Source of the DNA: Hansschlegelia beijingensis
GTDB lineage: Bacteria; Pseudomonadota; Alphaproteobacteria; Rhizobiales; Methylopilaceae
DNA length: 64,000 nt
Direction: 5' to 3'
NCBI RefSeq assembly: GCF_014196425.1
Contig: NZ_JACIDR010000001.1
Span: 496,001-560,000, forward strand
Positions 42,909 to 51,700 of this stretch are shown here, piece after piece. Position 1 is the first letter of the stretch; every line of letters starts with the position of its first letter. Both the position numbers and the translations under genes were made by a program. Below the pieces are notes generated by a model. That model was not told the DNA's origin, searched no databases, and saw only the letters and a program-made list of their open reading frames with translations.

Positions 42909-45900
42909 ATGCAGCTCGAAGACGGCCGACTCCTGCTCAGCGCCTCGGACCTCGTCGGCCATCTGAACTGCCGTCACCTCACGGAGCTGGACCGCGCGAG
43001 CGCTCATCGCCAGCTGCAACGCCCACAGGTTTGGGATCCGCTCCTCGATCTCCTGCGCGAGCGGGGCGCGCGCCATGAGCAGGGCTATGTGGACAGCCTG
43101 CGCGCCCAAGGCCTGGGGGTGGTCGCCATCGACGGTGTGGGTGTGGACGCCGCCGCCGTCGCCCGGACGGTCGAGGCGATGCGGGCTGGTGCGGCGGTCA
43201 TCGTGCAGGGCGCGCTGCGCCATAGCGCCTGGGGAGGCCGGGCCGACATCCTCTTGCGCGTGGAGCGGCCGAGCCAACTGGGCGGCTGGTCCTATGAGCC
43301 GCTCGACGCCAAGCTGGCACGCGAGACCAAGGCAGGGTCGGTGCTGCAGCTTTGCCTCTACGCCGACCTGCTGGCCGCCGTGCAGGGCGCGTGGCCGGAG
43401 ACGGCCTACATCGTCGCGCCGTGGACGGACTACACCCCGGAGCCCTTCCGACTGGCCGACTACGCCGCCTACTACAGGCGCGTGAAGGCGGGGCTGGAGG
43501 ACGCTGTCGCCGGCGGGCCCGGCGCGACCTACCCCGACCCCACAACCTATTGCGACGTCTGCCGGTGGCGGCTCGCCTGCGAGGCGCGGCGGCGGGAGGA
43601 CGATCACCTCTCGCTGGTGGCCGGGATCAGCAAGATCCAGCACAACGAGCTTCGCGCCCACGGCGTCGAGACCGCCAGCGCCTTGGCCGCCCTGCCGACG
43701 CCCCTTCCGTGGCGGCCGGAGCGCGGCGCGCGGGAGTCCTATGAGCGCATCCGCGAGCAGGCGCGCATCCAGCTGGAGGGCCGCACGGCAGGCGCTCTGC
43801 TCTACGAGCTGCTGCCGGTCTCCGCCGAGTGCGGGCTCCCGCGCCTTTCGGAGCCCAGCGCAGGCGACATCTTCCTCGACCTGGAGGGCGACCCGTTCGT
43901 CGGTGAGGCCGGGCTCGAGTACCTCTTCGGCTACGCCTGGGCCGAGGCGGACGGCGCAGAGCAGTACCGCGCCGCATGGGCGCTCTCGCGAGACGCAGAG
44001 CGGCAGGCGTTCGAGGGGTTCATCGACTTCGTCCTCGAGCGGCTCGAGACTTACCCGGACCTGCACGTCTATCACTTCGCGCCCTACGAGCCGGCGGCGC
44101 TGAAGCGGCTGATGGGCCGCTACGCGACGCGGGAGGAGGCGTTGGACCGCCTGCTCCGCGCGCAGGTCTTCGTGGACCTCTATGCGGTCACCCGCCGCGC
44201 CATCCGGGCCAGCGTCGAAAGCTACTCGATCAAGAAGCTGGAGCCCCTCTACGGCTTCACGCGCGAGGTGCCGCTGGTGGTGGCGAACCAAGCCCTGGCC
44301 CGGCTGCAGGCGCACCTGGAACTTGGCGAGACGGCCGCTATCGGGCCAGCGGAACGGGCCGAGGTGGAGGGCTACAACCGCGACGACTGCATTTCCACCT
44401 GGCGTCTGCGGGACTGGCTTGAGGCGCGCCGCAGCGAACTCGTCGCCGCCGGCGTGGAGGTTCCCCGGCCCGAGCCGGTCGTGGGGGAGGCAGGCGAGGG
44501 TGTGGCGGCCTGGACCGCGAGGATCGCGCCTGTCATGGCGGCGCTCCTCCAAGGCGTGCCGGACGATCCGCAAGCGCGGAGCGCCGAGCAGCAGGGACGA
44601 TGGCTCCTGGCCCACATGCTCGACTGGCATCGGAGGGAGCAGAAGGCGGTCTGGTGGGAATTCTTCAGGTTGGCGGACCTGACGGCGGAGGACCTCCTGG
44701 AGGAGCGGGCGGCCATCTCCGGCCTGGAGTTCGTCGAGGCCGCCGGCGGCACGGCCGCGGCGCCGATCCACCGCTACCGTTTCCCGCCGCAGGAGACGGA
44801 ACTGCGCGGCGGCGAGGAACTGCGATCCCGCGGCGGCGGCAAGTTCGGCAAAGTGGAGGCGATCTCGGTCGAGGCCCGGTGGGTTGACATCAAGAAGCGG
44901 AAGGACACCGCCACGGTCCATGCGGACGCGGTGTTCTCGCACAAGCTGGTGCCCGTCGAGGTGCTGCAGGAATCGCTGCTTCGCCTTGGGACCTATGTGG
45001 CCGAGAACGGGCTCACGGGCGCGGGCCCTTACAGCGCCGCCCGAGACCTGCTGCTGCGCGCGCCACCGCCTTCAGGAGGCGGGGTTGTCCAACAGCCCGG
45101 GGAAACGACCCTGGACGCCGCTCTCCGGCTGGCCGACGCGCTCGGACCCGGCGTGCTGCCGATCCAGGGCCCGCCCGGTGCCGGCAAGACCTTCACGGCG
45201 GCGCGGATGATCTGCCGGCTGGTCGACCGGGGACAAACCGTGGCCATCACCGCCAACAGCCACAAGGTTGTGCGCAACCTGATCGACGAGGTGCTCGTGG
45301 CCGCCGCCGAGATGTCGGTGGACGTCATCTGCCTGCAGAAGCCGGACGTCATGGAGCCGAACCAGGCGCGGCTGCGCTTCGCCAAGGTGAATGGCGAGGT
45401 GTTCGCGGGCCTCGGGTCCGACTGCTCGGTGGCGGGCGGGACCGCCTGGCTCTGGGCCTCGCCCGAGGCCTTCGAAAGCGTCGACGTCCTCTTCGTCGAC
45501 GAGGCGGCCCAGATGTCGCTCGCCAATGTGCTGGCGGTCGCCCAGTGCGCGCGGACCGTTGTTCTGCTGGGCGACCCGCAGCAGCTCGATCAGCCCTTGC
45601 AAGGAAGCCACCCCGACGGGACCGACGCCTCCGCCCTCCACCACCTCCTTGAGGGTTGCCAGACCATCCCGCCGGAGCGCGGGCTCTTCCTCGACGAAAC
45701 CTGGCGGCTGCACCCGCGAATCTGCGCCTTCACCTCGGAGGTCTTCTACGAAGGCCGTCTGCAGTCGCGCCCCGGGCTGGAGGGGATGCGCTTGGAGGGC
45801 GCCGGTAGCCTTGGCGGCGCAGGGCTCCGCTACCTGCCGGTCCTCCATGAGGGCAACCAGAACGCCTCCCCGGAGGAAGCCGAGCGGGTGGCCGCGCTGG

Positions 45901-46301
45901 TGCGCGAGCTCCTCGCCGCGGCCCCCATCTGGGTGGACCGGCGCGGGCAGTCGCATCCCCTCCGCCTGGAGGACGTGCTGGTGATCGCGCCTTACAACGC
46001 CCAGGTCTTCGAGCTGCAGCAACGACTCCCCGGCGCGCGGGTCGGTACGGTCGACAAGTTCCAGGGGCAGGAGGCGCCGCTCGTCATCTACTCGATGACG
46101 ACCTCGTGCCATGCGGATGCGCCTCGGGGTATGGAGTTCCTCTACAGCCTGAACCGGCTGAACGTGGCCACCTCGCGCGCCAAGTGCGTCTGCGTGCTGG
46201 CGGCGTCGCCCGCCCTGCTCGCCGCCGACTGCCGCACCCCGCGGCAGATCCAGCTGGTCAACGCCTTCTGCCGCTATCTGGAGCTGGCGGAGCCGGTCTA
46301 G
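42909..46301 (+). CDS. TM0106-type RecB-like nuclease / DEDD exonuclease / SF1 helicase fusion
   Basis: 1,130 residues. N-terminal Cas4/RecB-like nuclease: Asp112 in GRADILLR, Asp133-x-Lys135 in PLDAKLAR, Gln147 and Tyr151 in VLQLCLYA, and a Cys cluster YCDVCRWRLAC (214-224) that may bind an iron-sulfur cluster. Middle RNase-H-fold exonuclease: FLDLEGDPF (322-330), HVYHFAPYE (386-394), GYNRDDC (488-494). C-terminal SF1 helicase: GPPGAGKT (754-761), FVDEAAQMS (862-870), GDPQQLDQ, and VATSRAK near the end. Known as a nuclease-helicase of unknown pathway. Divergent placement suggests it belongs to the defence-like island. Confidence 0.92.
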   Translation: MQLEDGRLLLSASDLVGHLNCRHLTELDRASAHRQLQRPQVWDPLLDLLRERGARHEQGYVDSLRAQGLGVVAIDGVGVDAAAVARTVEAMRAGAAVIVQGALRHSAWGGRADILLRVERPSQLGGWSYEPLDAKLARETKAGSVLQLCLYADLLAAVQGAWPETAYIVAPWTDYTPEPFRLADYAAYYRRVKAGLEDAVAGGPGATYPDPTTYCDVCRWRLACEARRREDDHLSLVAGISKIQHNELRAHGVETASALAALPTPLPWRPERGARESYERIREQARIQLEGRTAGALLYELLPVSAECGLPRLSEPSAGDIFLDLEGDPFVGEAGLEYLFGYAWAEADGAEQYRAAWALSRDAERQAFEGFIDFVLERLETYPDLHVYHFAPYEPAALKRLMGRYATREEALDRLLRAQVFVDLYAVTRRAIRASVESYSIKKLEPLYGFTREVPLVVANQALARLQAHLELGETAAIGPAERAEVEGYNRDDCISTWRLRDWLEARRSELVAAGVEVPRPEPVVGEAGEGVAAWTARIAPVMAALLQGVPDDPQARSAEQQGRWLLAHMLDWHRREQKAVWWEFFRLADLTAEDLLEERAAISGLEFVEAAGGTAAAPIHRYRFPPQETELRGGEELRSRGGGKFGKVEAISVEARWVDIKKRKDTATVHADAVFSHKLVPVEVLQESLLRLGTYVAENGLTGAGPYSAARDLLLRAPPPSGGGVVQQPGETTLDAALRLADALGPGVLPIQGPPGAGKTFTAARMICRLVDRGQTVAITANSHKVVRNLIDEVLVAAAEMSVDVICLQKPDVMEPNQARLRFAKVNGEVFAGLGSDCSVAGGTAWLWASPEAFESVDVLFVDEAAQMSLANVLAVAQCARTVVLLGDPQQLDQPLQGSHPDGTDASALHHLLEGCQTIPPERGLFLDETWRLHPRICAFTSEVFYEGRLQSRPGLEGMRLEGAGSLGGAGLRYLPVLHEGNQNASPEEAERVAALVRELLAAAPIWVDRRGQSHPLRLEDVLVIAPYNAQVFELQQRLPGARVGTVDKFQGQEAPLVIYSMTTSCHADAPRGMEFLYSLNRLNVATSRAKCVCVLAASPALLAADCRTPRQIQLVNAFCRYLELAEPV

Positions 46302-46513
46302 ACGAGGTCCGCGAGCTTGAAGCGGTCCAGATAGTCGGGCGTCTTGGGCCAGGGTGCCCCTGGCAGCCGCTGGACAAGCCGCGAGAACACCTGGGCGAAG
46401 GCGGCGCGGCCCGCCTGGTCCGTCAGCGCCGCCGCCGCGGCGTTGGGCAGCAGGGGTCTCCCCTGAAACGGTGCACGAGCACCTGGAGCTGGCGGAGCGG
46501 CGCTATGGGCCGC
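46299..46513 (-). pseudogene. 3' remnant of an unidentified gene
   Basis: A minus-strand frame ends TAG at 46299, overlapping the helicase stop, and reads back through FKLADLV, APWPKTPDYLDRF and FAQVFSRLVQRLPG to a TAA at 46514. It has no ATG, and only one GTG in the middle. The composition is protein-like, so this appears to be the C-terminal end of a gene whose body has been lost. Not identified. Confidence 0.45.
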
Positions 46514-46654
46514 TTACGGACTGCGTCCGAGGTGTCGTGTTTCCGCGCCGACCTCAATGTCGCCTCCTGGCGCCAAGCGGCTGCCGACGACCGGCTGCTG
46601 ACCTGTTGCGGGCGATGAGTGAGCGTGGAAGCGGAACGGCCGGCGTGGCATGAT
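46302..46654. other. Recombination scar between the defence-like island and downstream genes
   Basis: Contains the minus-strand gene tail above and, from about 46465 on the plus strand, another protein-like scrap (TVHEHLELAERRYGPLTD) that soon changes frame (FRADLNVASWRQAAADDRLL). Neither is complete. The region looks like a joint of unrelated fragments. Confidence 0.45.
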
Positions 46655-46867
46655 ATGGGCATGACCTACCACGTCGAGATAATCGAGTTATCGGATCCCA
46701 CTGACGACGGTTTCCTGTCGCAGCGGCTATCTGGGGCCTATCCCACGCTAGACGCCGCGCGGGCGGGCGCTCATGCCTATCTTGGAAGGCGAGACGCCAA
46801 TCTCGGCAGGGTGACGTTCAGAATCGTGGATGAGAACGGGGATCCTGCGGAGACCGGCGGCGGTTAG
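46655..46867 (+). CDS. Small hypothetical protein
   Basis: 70 residues from the ATG at 46655 (or 68 from 46661); the frame is open upstream to a GTG at 46619. MTYHVEIIELSDPTDD starts a predicted beta-alpha-beta fold with GAYPTLDAARAGAHAYLG as the helix and RVTFRIVDENGDP as the last strand. This is a pattern common to many small proteins of alphaproteobacteria. It converges with the DUF2934 gene, overlapping it by 4 nt at the 3' end. Confidence 0.6.
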   Translation: MGMTYHVEIIELSDPTDDGFLSQRLSGAYPTLDAARAGAHAYLGRRDANLGRVTFRIVDENGDPAETGGG

Positions 46868-47076
46868 TCTCGGTTTGCCCTGGACTGAGAGGGCGGGTAA
46901 GCGGACTTCCCCTCAGCCTCCAGCTGAGCTTTGGCGCGCCCCCAGTATAGCTCGGCCCTTCCTTCCGGCCTTCCGTCTTGTTCCCACATGCTATACGCAA
47001 GCTCGCGAATGCGATCTTCTATGTGAGCGGGATTTTTGTCGTTCTTGTCATAGTGCTGGTTTGGCTGGTCAGCCAT
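46864..47076 (-). CDS. DUF2934 family protein
   Basis: 70 residues. The core IRELAYSMWEQDGRPEGRAE is the DUF2934 signature (I-R-x-x-A-Y-x-x-W-x-x-x-G-R-P), followed by an amphipathic helix YWGRAKAQLEAEG. DUF2934 proteins are small, widespread in Rhizobiales and of unknown function, often near stress genes. It overlaps the convergent small gene by 4 nt. Confidence 0.85.
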   Translation of the reverse strand: MADQPNQHYDKNDKNPAHIEDRIRELAYSMWEQDGRPEGRAELYWGRAKAQLEAEGKSAYPPSQSRANRD

Positions 47077-47181
47077 GGCTCGATCTTTTTCTTAGTTTGA
47101 ACGCTGACCTTAGCACACGGAAGGTGAGCCAAGCAGCGTTAATCGCCGTTCTTCCATCGGGCATTTATCTGCAACCGGCCG

Positions 47182-47424
47182 CTAATGTGGAGCGAGGCTC
47201 AGTACCCGAAGGCGCCTCGCGATCGCGGCTTGGACAAGGTCGGCTACGGCGCTGCCGTCTGCTTGCAGGAAGAAAGAGACCTCCAGCAGCCGAAGCCCTT
47301 TGGTCTGAGAAGCGGCGTTCGAGGCATAGCCGGTCAGGAACTTGCTGATGGCGATCTGGCCGATCGGCAGATCTAATGGCCCCAGCTTGGTGAGGGCTCC
47401 GAGGCATGTTTCGAGTTTGGACAT
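47182..47424 (-). CDS. Possible small hypothetical protein
   Basis: 80 residues from the ATG at 47424 (MSKLETCLGALTKLGPL). The frame is open further upstream to 47514 but that part is less protein-like. Composition is reasonable, with helices LPIGQIAISKFLTGYAS and AVADLVQAAIARRLR. AAGG is too close to the start to be a good ribosome-binding site. No family recognised. Confidence 0.35.
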   Translation of the reverse strand: MSKLETCLGALTKLGPLDLPIGQIAISKFLTGYASNAASQTKGLRLLEVSFFLQADGSAVADLVQAAIARRLRVLSLAPH

Positions 47425-47753
47425 GCCTTCAAGTACGCGCTTGTTTCCAGACGAACGCAAGCTGCGGGAACCCAAAGACCCGGCGACAGCCCTTTGAACA
47501 CACAACAAGACCATGCGGATGGCACATGCGCCGCCTCACGCGCCTGACGAGCGTCTTCTTAGGAGCTATGGTTTACCCATGCCCCGCCGGCGGCGTAGCC
47601 TTGAGCTCTTCCTGGGCCTCGACATCCTCTCGGATGATCCACCAGGAGCCGCGGCGGCGTTCCGCAGCAGAAGCGATATCTTCTCTGGCGTCAGCTCGGC
47701 CCGGACCTCCGTCCCTGTCCGAGCTGAGCAGGAAGCGGAGGTGGCGCCGGTCA
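47425..47753. other. No gene seen
   Basis: 329 nt between two small minus-strand genes. Open frames on both strands overlap one another and lack start signals; I see no repeats or palindromes worth naming. Confidence 0.4.
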
Positions 47754-48038
47754 CTAATTTTGCCGCGCCCGATCGCTTCCGATCTCTTTTGAAGCTGGAA
47801 CATCGCCTCGCACGCGGTGAAAGACGAGCGCGAATAAGCCGAACAGTGCGGAGGCAGCGGCGCAGTTCGGCATGTCGGACCACAAGAAGATCGCTGCGAG
47901 CCCGGCCGACGGAACCACGATCAGGGCGAACCGGACCGTGCGGAGACGCCACCGTTCAGTCGTCGGCTTGGAGAGAAACGCGCGGCGTTCCTCCAATTCC
48001 CTCGCCATCTGTTGATCAAAGGCGCGACGCCAACTCAT
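47754..48038 (-). CDS. Small two-span membrane protein, unknown function
   Basis: 94 residues from the ATG at 48038 with AGAAGA just upstream. A charged helix at 1-30 (QQMARELEERRAFLSK) precedes two hydrophobic segments, about 36-54 (VRFALIVVPSAGLAAIFLW) and 58-74 (CAAASALFGLFALVFH), and a charged tail. This is a common layout for small inner-membrane proteins. No family named. Confidence 0.6.
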   Translation of the reverse strand: MSWRRAFDQQMARELEERRAFLSKPTTERWRLRTVRFALIVVPSAGLAAIFLWSDMPNCAAASALFGLFALVFHRVRGDVPASKEIGSDRARQN

Positions 48039-48128
48039 TCTTCTGGGCCTAACGTCAGTTCGGGTGGCGACCAGCCGACTGGGTGCACCAGCCGGCCGCG
48101 CTTTCGAACGGTTCCGGGAGTGACGCCC

Positions 48129-48407
48129 TTATTGGGCGGCTCTCCAGGCGGCGTGCACGGCCGTCAGCCGGCCTCGGCTCTCGCCGCGGACGGCCGCTGA
48201 GTTGGCGGCTAGCCCGGCCGTCGCATAGTGCATCGCGCCGATCGTGCCCGGGCTTTGAGACGCGGCCCCGTCGTTCGCGGTGCGTCCCGCAGGGCCCATG
48301 CGGCGGTCCATTGTTGAAGCGTCCAGTCGATCGGGCCGGTCGACGGCCATGGACGACGTCGCCGTAAGCGCCACGATCGCTGCGGCGAATAAGTATTTCA
48401 ATAGCAT
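48129..48407 (-). CDS. Small secreted protein
   Basis: 92 residues from an ATG at 48407 with AAGGA 8-9 nt upstream. A textbook signal peptide (MLLKYLFAAAIVALTATSSMA) is followed by a small polar mature part rich in Ala, Arg, Gly and Ser with no cysteine. Function unknown. An AT-rich gap upstream probably holds its promoter. Confidence 0.65.
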   Translation of the reverse strand: MLLKYLFAAAIVALTATSSMAVDRPDRLDASTMDRRMGPAGRTANDGAASQSPGTIGAMHYATAGLAANSAAVRGESRGRLTAVHAAWRAAQ

Positions 48408-48741
48408 CAGAGGATCCTTCCGGAGGATGGCCTCAAACGTTTCCTCGAAGTTTAAACATTAATTTCCCTAGATAATGCACGAATGAACGTCTATGTCAAT
48501 ATTATTCGTAGCGGCGTTCTATTTTTTACAATCCGGACGTCGCTATCCATCGGTCCGTGAGCATAGGCGCAAGCGCAATATTCAGGCCGCCGTGCGCTCG
48601 AACATTCTGGTGCGGAGACGCCGCGCTGAGAAATCAGGAGCGATTCGGCATTCTGCGACTGCTGCGGACCAAGAAGATCGACCCTGGCGGCCGCTGATCT
48701 AGATGCCGACCAGACTCGCGGCGCCGTTGGCGGGGCGGTCT
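48408..48741. other. AT-richer intergenic region, no gene seen
   Basis: 334 nt between the secreted-protein gene and the 3' end of ndvB. The first 130 nt are much richer in A/T than the surroundings and probably contain the leftward promoter. A plus-strand open frame at 48493-48702 lacks a ribosome-binding site and family features, so I do not call it. Confidence 0.45.
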
Positions 48742-51700
48742 CTACGCCGCCCCTCTGGGCAGACAGAGCGTCAGGTCGTGCTCCTGCGCATCGAGGGGTA
48801 TCCGCACGCCTTCAGCGGTAAGCTCGAGCGTTGATCCGTCAAGCGTATGTGACGCTTGACGGAGACCCGGGGGGAGCCTTTCGACCCGAACCCGACAGAC
48901 TGTGCCTTCAACTGAGAGCGTCGCTTCGAAGCCTGGCCATGACGGCGGCACCACCGGCGCGACCCGAAGATGCGACGCCTCGCGGGTGACGCCGAGAATG
49001 CCCTCAAGGCCGGCCCGGTACATCCACGCGGCCGAGCCCGTGTACCAGGTCCAGCCGCCGCGGCCGACATGGGGAGCGACCGAGTAGACGTCCGCGGCCA
49101 CCACGTAGGGCTCAACCTTGTATCGTTCGACCAGTTCGGCATCGAGCGCGTGATTTATCGGATTCAACATGGCGAACAGGTCGTGCGCCTTGGCTCCGTC
49201 GCCGAGCTTTGCGAAGGCGAGTACCGACCACATGGCCGCGTGGGAGTACTGGCCGCCGTTCTCGCGCAGTCCTGCCGGATAGCCCTTGATGTAGCCCGGA
49301 TCGCGCGGCGTGGAGACGAACGGTGGGGTAAACAGCGCCGCGACGCCGTCCTCTCGCCGGATCAGCCGCTCGTCGACCGACGCCATCGCTCGGGTCGCCC
49401 GCTCCGGGTCGGCGGCGCCGGACAGCACCGCCCAAGACTGCGCGATCTGGTCGATGCGGCACTCGTCACTGGTCGCGGACCCGAGCCAGGCGCCATCGTC
49501 GAAGGTCGCGCGACGATACCATGCGCCGTCCCAGGCCTCGCGTTCGATCGCAGCGCGGACGTTTTCCGCGTGCGCCCGCCAACGCGCGGCGCGGTCGGGG
49601 GCGCGCGCGTCCGAGTGGGGCGCGAACAGCTCCACGGACCGGATGAACAGCCAACCGAGCCAGACGCTCTCGCCTCGGCCGCCTTCCCCTACGCGGTTCA
49701 TTCCGTCGTTCCAGTCCCCGGTGCCCATCAGGGGCAGCCCATGCGGGCCGGTGAGTTCGACGCACTGGTCAAGGCCGCGGGCGCAATGCTCGAAGAGCGA
49801 GGCGCGTTGAGCAGACTCCATCGGCTGGAAGAAGGCGTCATGTTCGCCGGCTTTCAGGAGCGGGCCTTCGAGGAAGTTGGTTTCCTCCTCGAGCACTGCG
49901 GCGTCGCCGGAGGTCGCGACATAGGTCGCGGCCGCATAGGCAAGCCACACGCGGTCGTCCGAGATGCGCGTGCGGACGCCCTGGCCCGAATGCGGCAGCC
50001 ACCAATGTTGGACGTCGCCTTCAGGGAACTGACGGCCCGCGGCGCGCAGCAGGTGGCGGCGGGTCTCAGCAGGATCGATCAGCGACAGCGCCATTCCGTC
50101 CTGCATCTGGTCGCGGAACCCGTAGGCGCCGCTCGCCTGATAGAAGCCGGAGCGCGCCCAGATCCGGCAGCCGAGCGCCTGATAGAGCAGCCACCCGTTG
50201 AGCATGATGTCCATGGCGCGATCCGGCGTGCGGACCTGCACGGCTCCGAGACGCCTCGCCCAGCTTTGGGAGACCACCATCAGCATGGCGTCGATGTCCG
50301 CCGCACGGGTGCGGACCAAGCAAGCGCGGGCTTCCTCTTCCGAGCGGCACTGCCCCAACAGCCAGACGATCTCGACGCTTTCGCCTACGCCGAGCGCGAC
50401 ATCAGTTGAAAGGGCAGCGCAGGGATCAAGGCCGGCTCCTGCGGCGCCTGAAAGGCAGCTTTCGCGGAACAATGCGGCAGGCGCCTCAGGCCCGCCATTC
50501 CGTCCTAGAAATTCCGTTCGGTCGGAGGTCCAGCTTGTTTGGCGGCCCAGCAGATCGGCGAACGCCACGCGATCGGGGAACGCGGAACGCCAGCGGTTGC
50601 GCGCGAACAGCGCGCCGGTTTCGGGGTCTACAGAGGTGACGACGAACGGCGCGGACGCCTCCCGCGCGGTGCCGAGCGCCCATTCGGCGAACGCCGTGAC
50701 CGAGAGCCGCCTCGGACGCCCGGAGGTGTTGCGAAGCGTCAGGCGCGAGATCTTGATGGGGTCCGCGACAGGAACGAACTGGGTCAGCGCCAGCGCGACG
50801 CCGTTGGCCTCGTGCTCAAAACGGGTCGAGCCAAAGCGATGCCGCGCCACGTAGAGCCCGCCGTCGCAGATCGGTTGGGCGGTCGGCGTCCAGACGTCCC
50901 TAGTCACTTCGTCCCGGACGTACATGGCTTCGCCCACTGGGTCCATGACGGGATCGTTCGACCAGGGCGTCAGCTGGTTCTCCCGGCTGTTTTCGGACCA
51001 GGTCGAGCCGCTGCCGCCGGCGGAAGCCTGGAATCCGAACGCCGGGTTGGCGATCACGTTGATCCACGGCGCGGGCGTCGTCTGTCCGCCGTCGAGAACG
51101 ACGACATATTCGCGGCCGCCGTCGCCGAAGCCGCCGAGCCCATTGAAGAATTCGAGGTCGTCAGTCGCCCTGCCGCGCTGCGTTTCCGTGCTTTTCGTTG
51201 CGGGGGTCTTCCGCGGCCGGGGCGCGGCGAGCGGCGCGGCCGCGGGAAGGCGCTCCATCTGCGCCGCGATAGGCCCGCGCCGAGCGACGAGCACGACGCG
51301 CGCGACCGACAGCAGCAGATTGCGGGCTTCAATCGGAAGCAGGTCGGCGCGCAGCGTGTAGACATCGCCCTGCGCGGGCGCATCGCCGGACCGCGGCCGC
51401 GACTGGCTTGAGCGTACGGCGGTGTCAATCGCGATCTGCAGGTCCTGAAGATAGGACGAGGCGTGCTCGTTGATGATGACGAGATCAACCGAAAGGCGTT
51501 TCATACGCCAGTACTCGATGGCGCGGAGAAGCTGCCGGACCTGGTTGATGTCCTCGACGTCATCGATCCTGAGCAGGACGATCGGCAGGTCCCCAGAGAT
51601 CGAATAAGGCCAGAGCCCGGACTGCGGACCCGCGCCGCCGAGGATGACGTCCGAGGCCGCCCGAAAGCGCGCGTCGGGGTAGAGAAGCGGCGCCGCGAGA

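Noticed and set aside
48493-48702. Plus-strand frame starting with a hydrophobic stretch
   Set aside because: Starts in AT-rich intergenic DNA without a ribosome-binding site and becomes Arg-rich; not supported.
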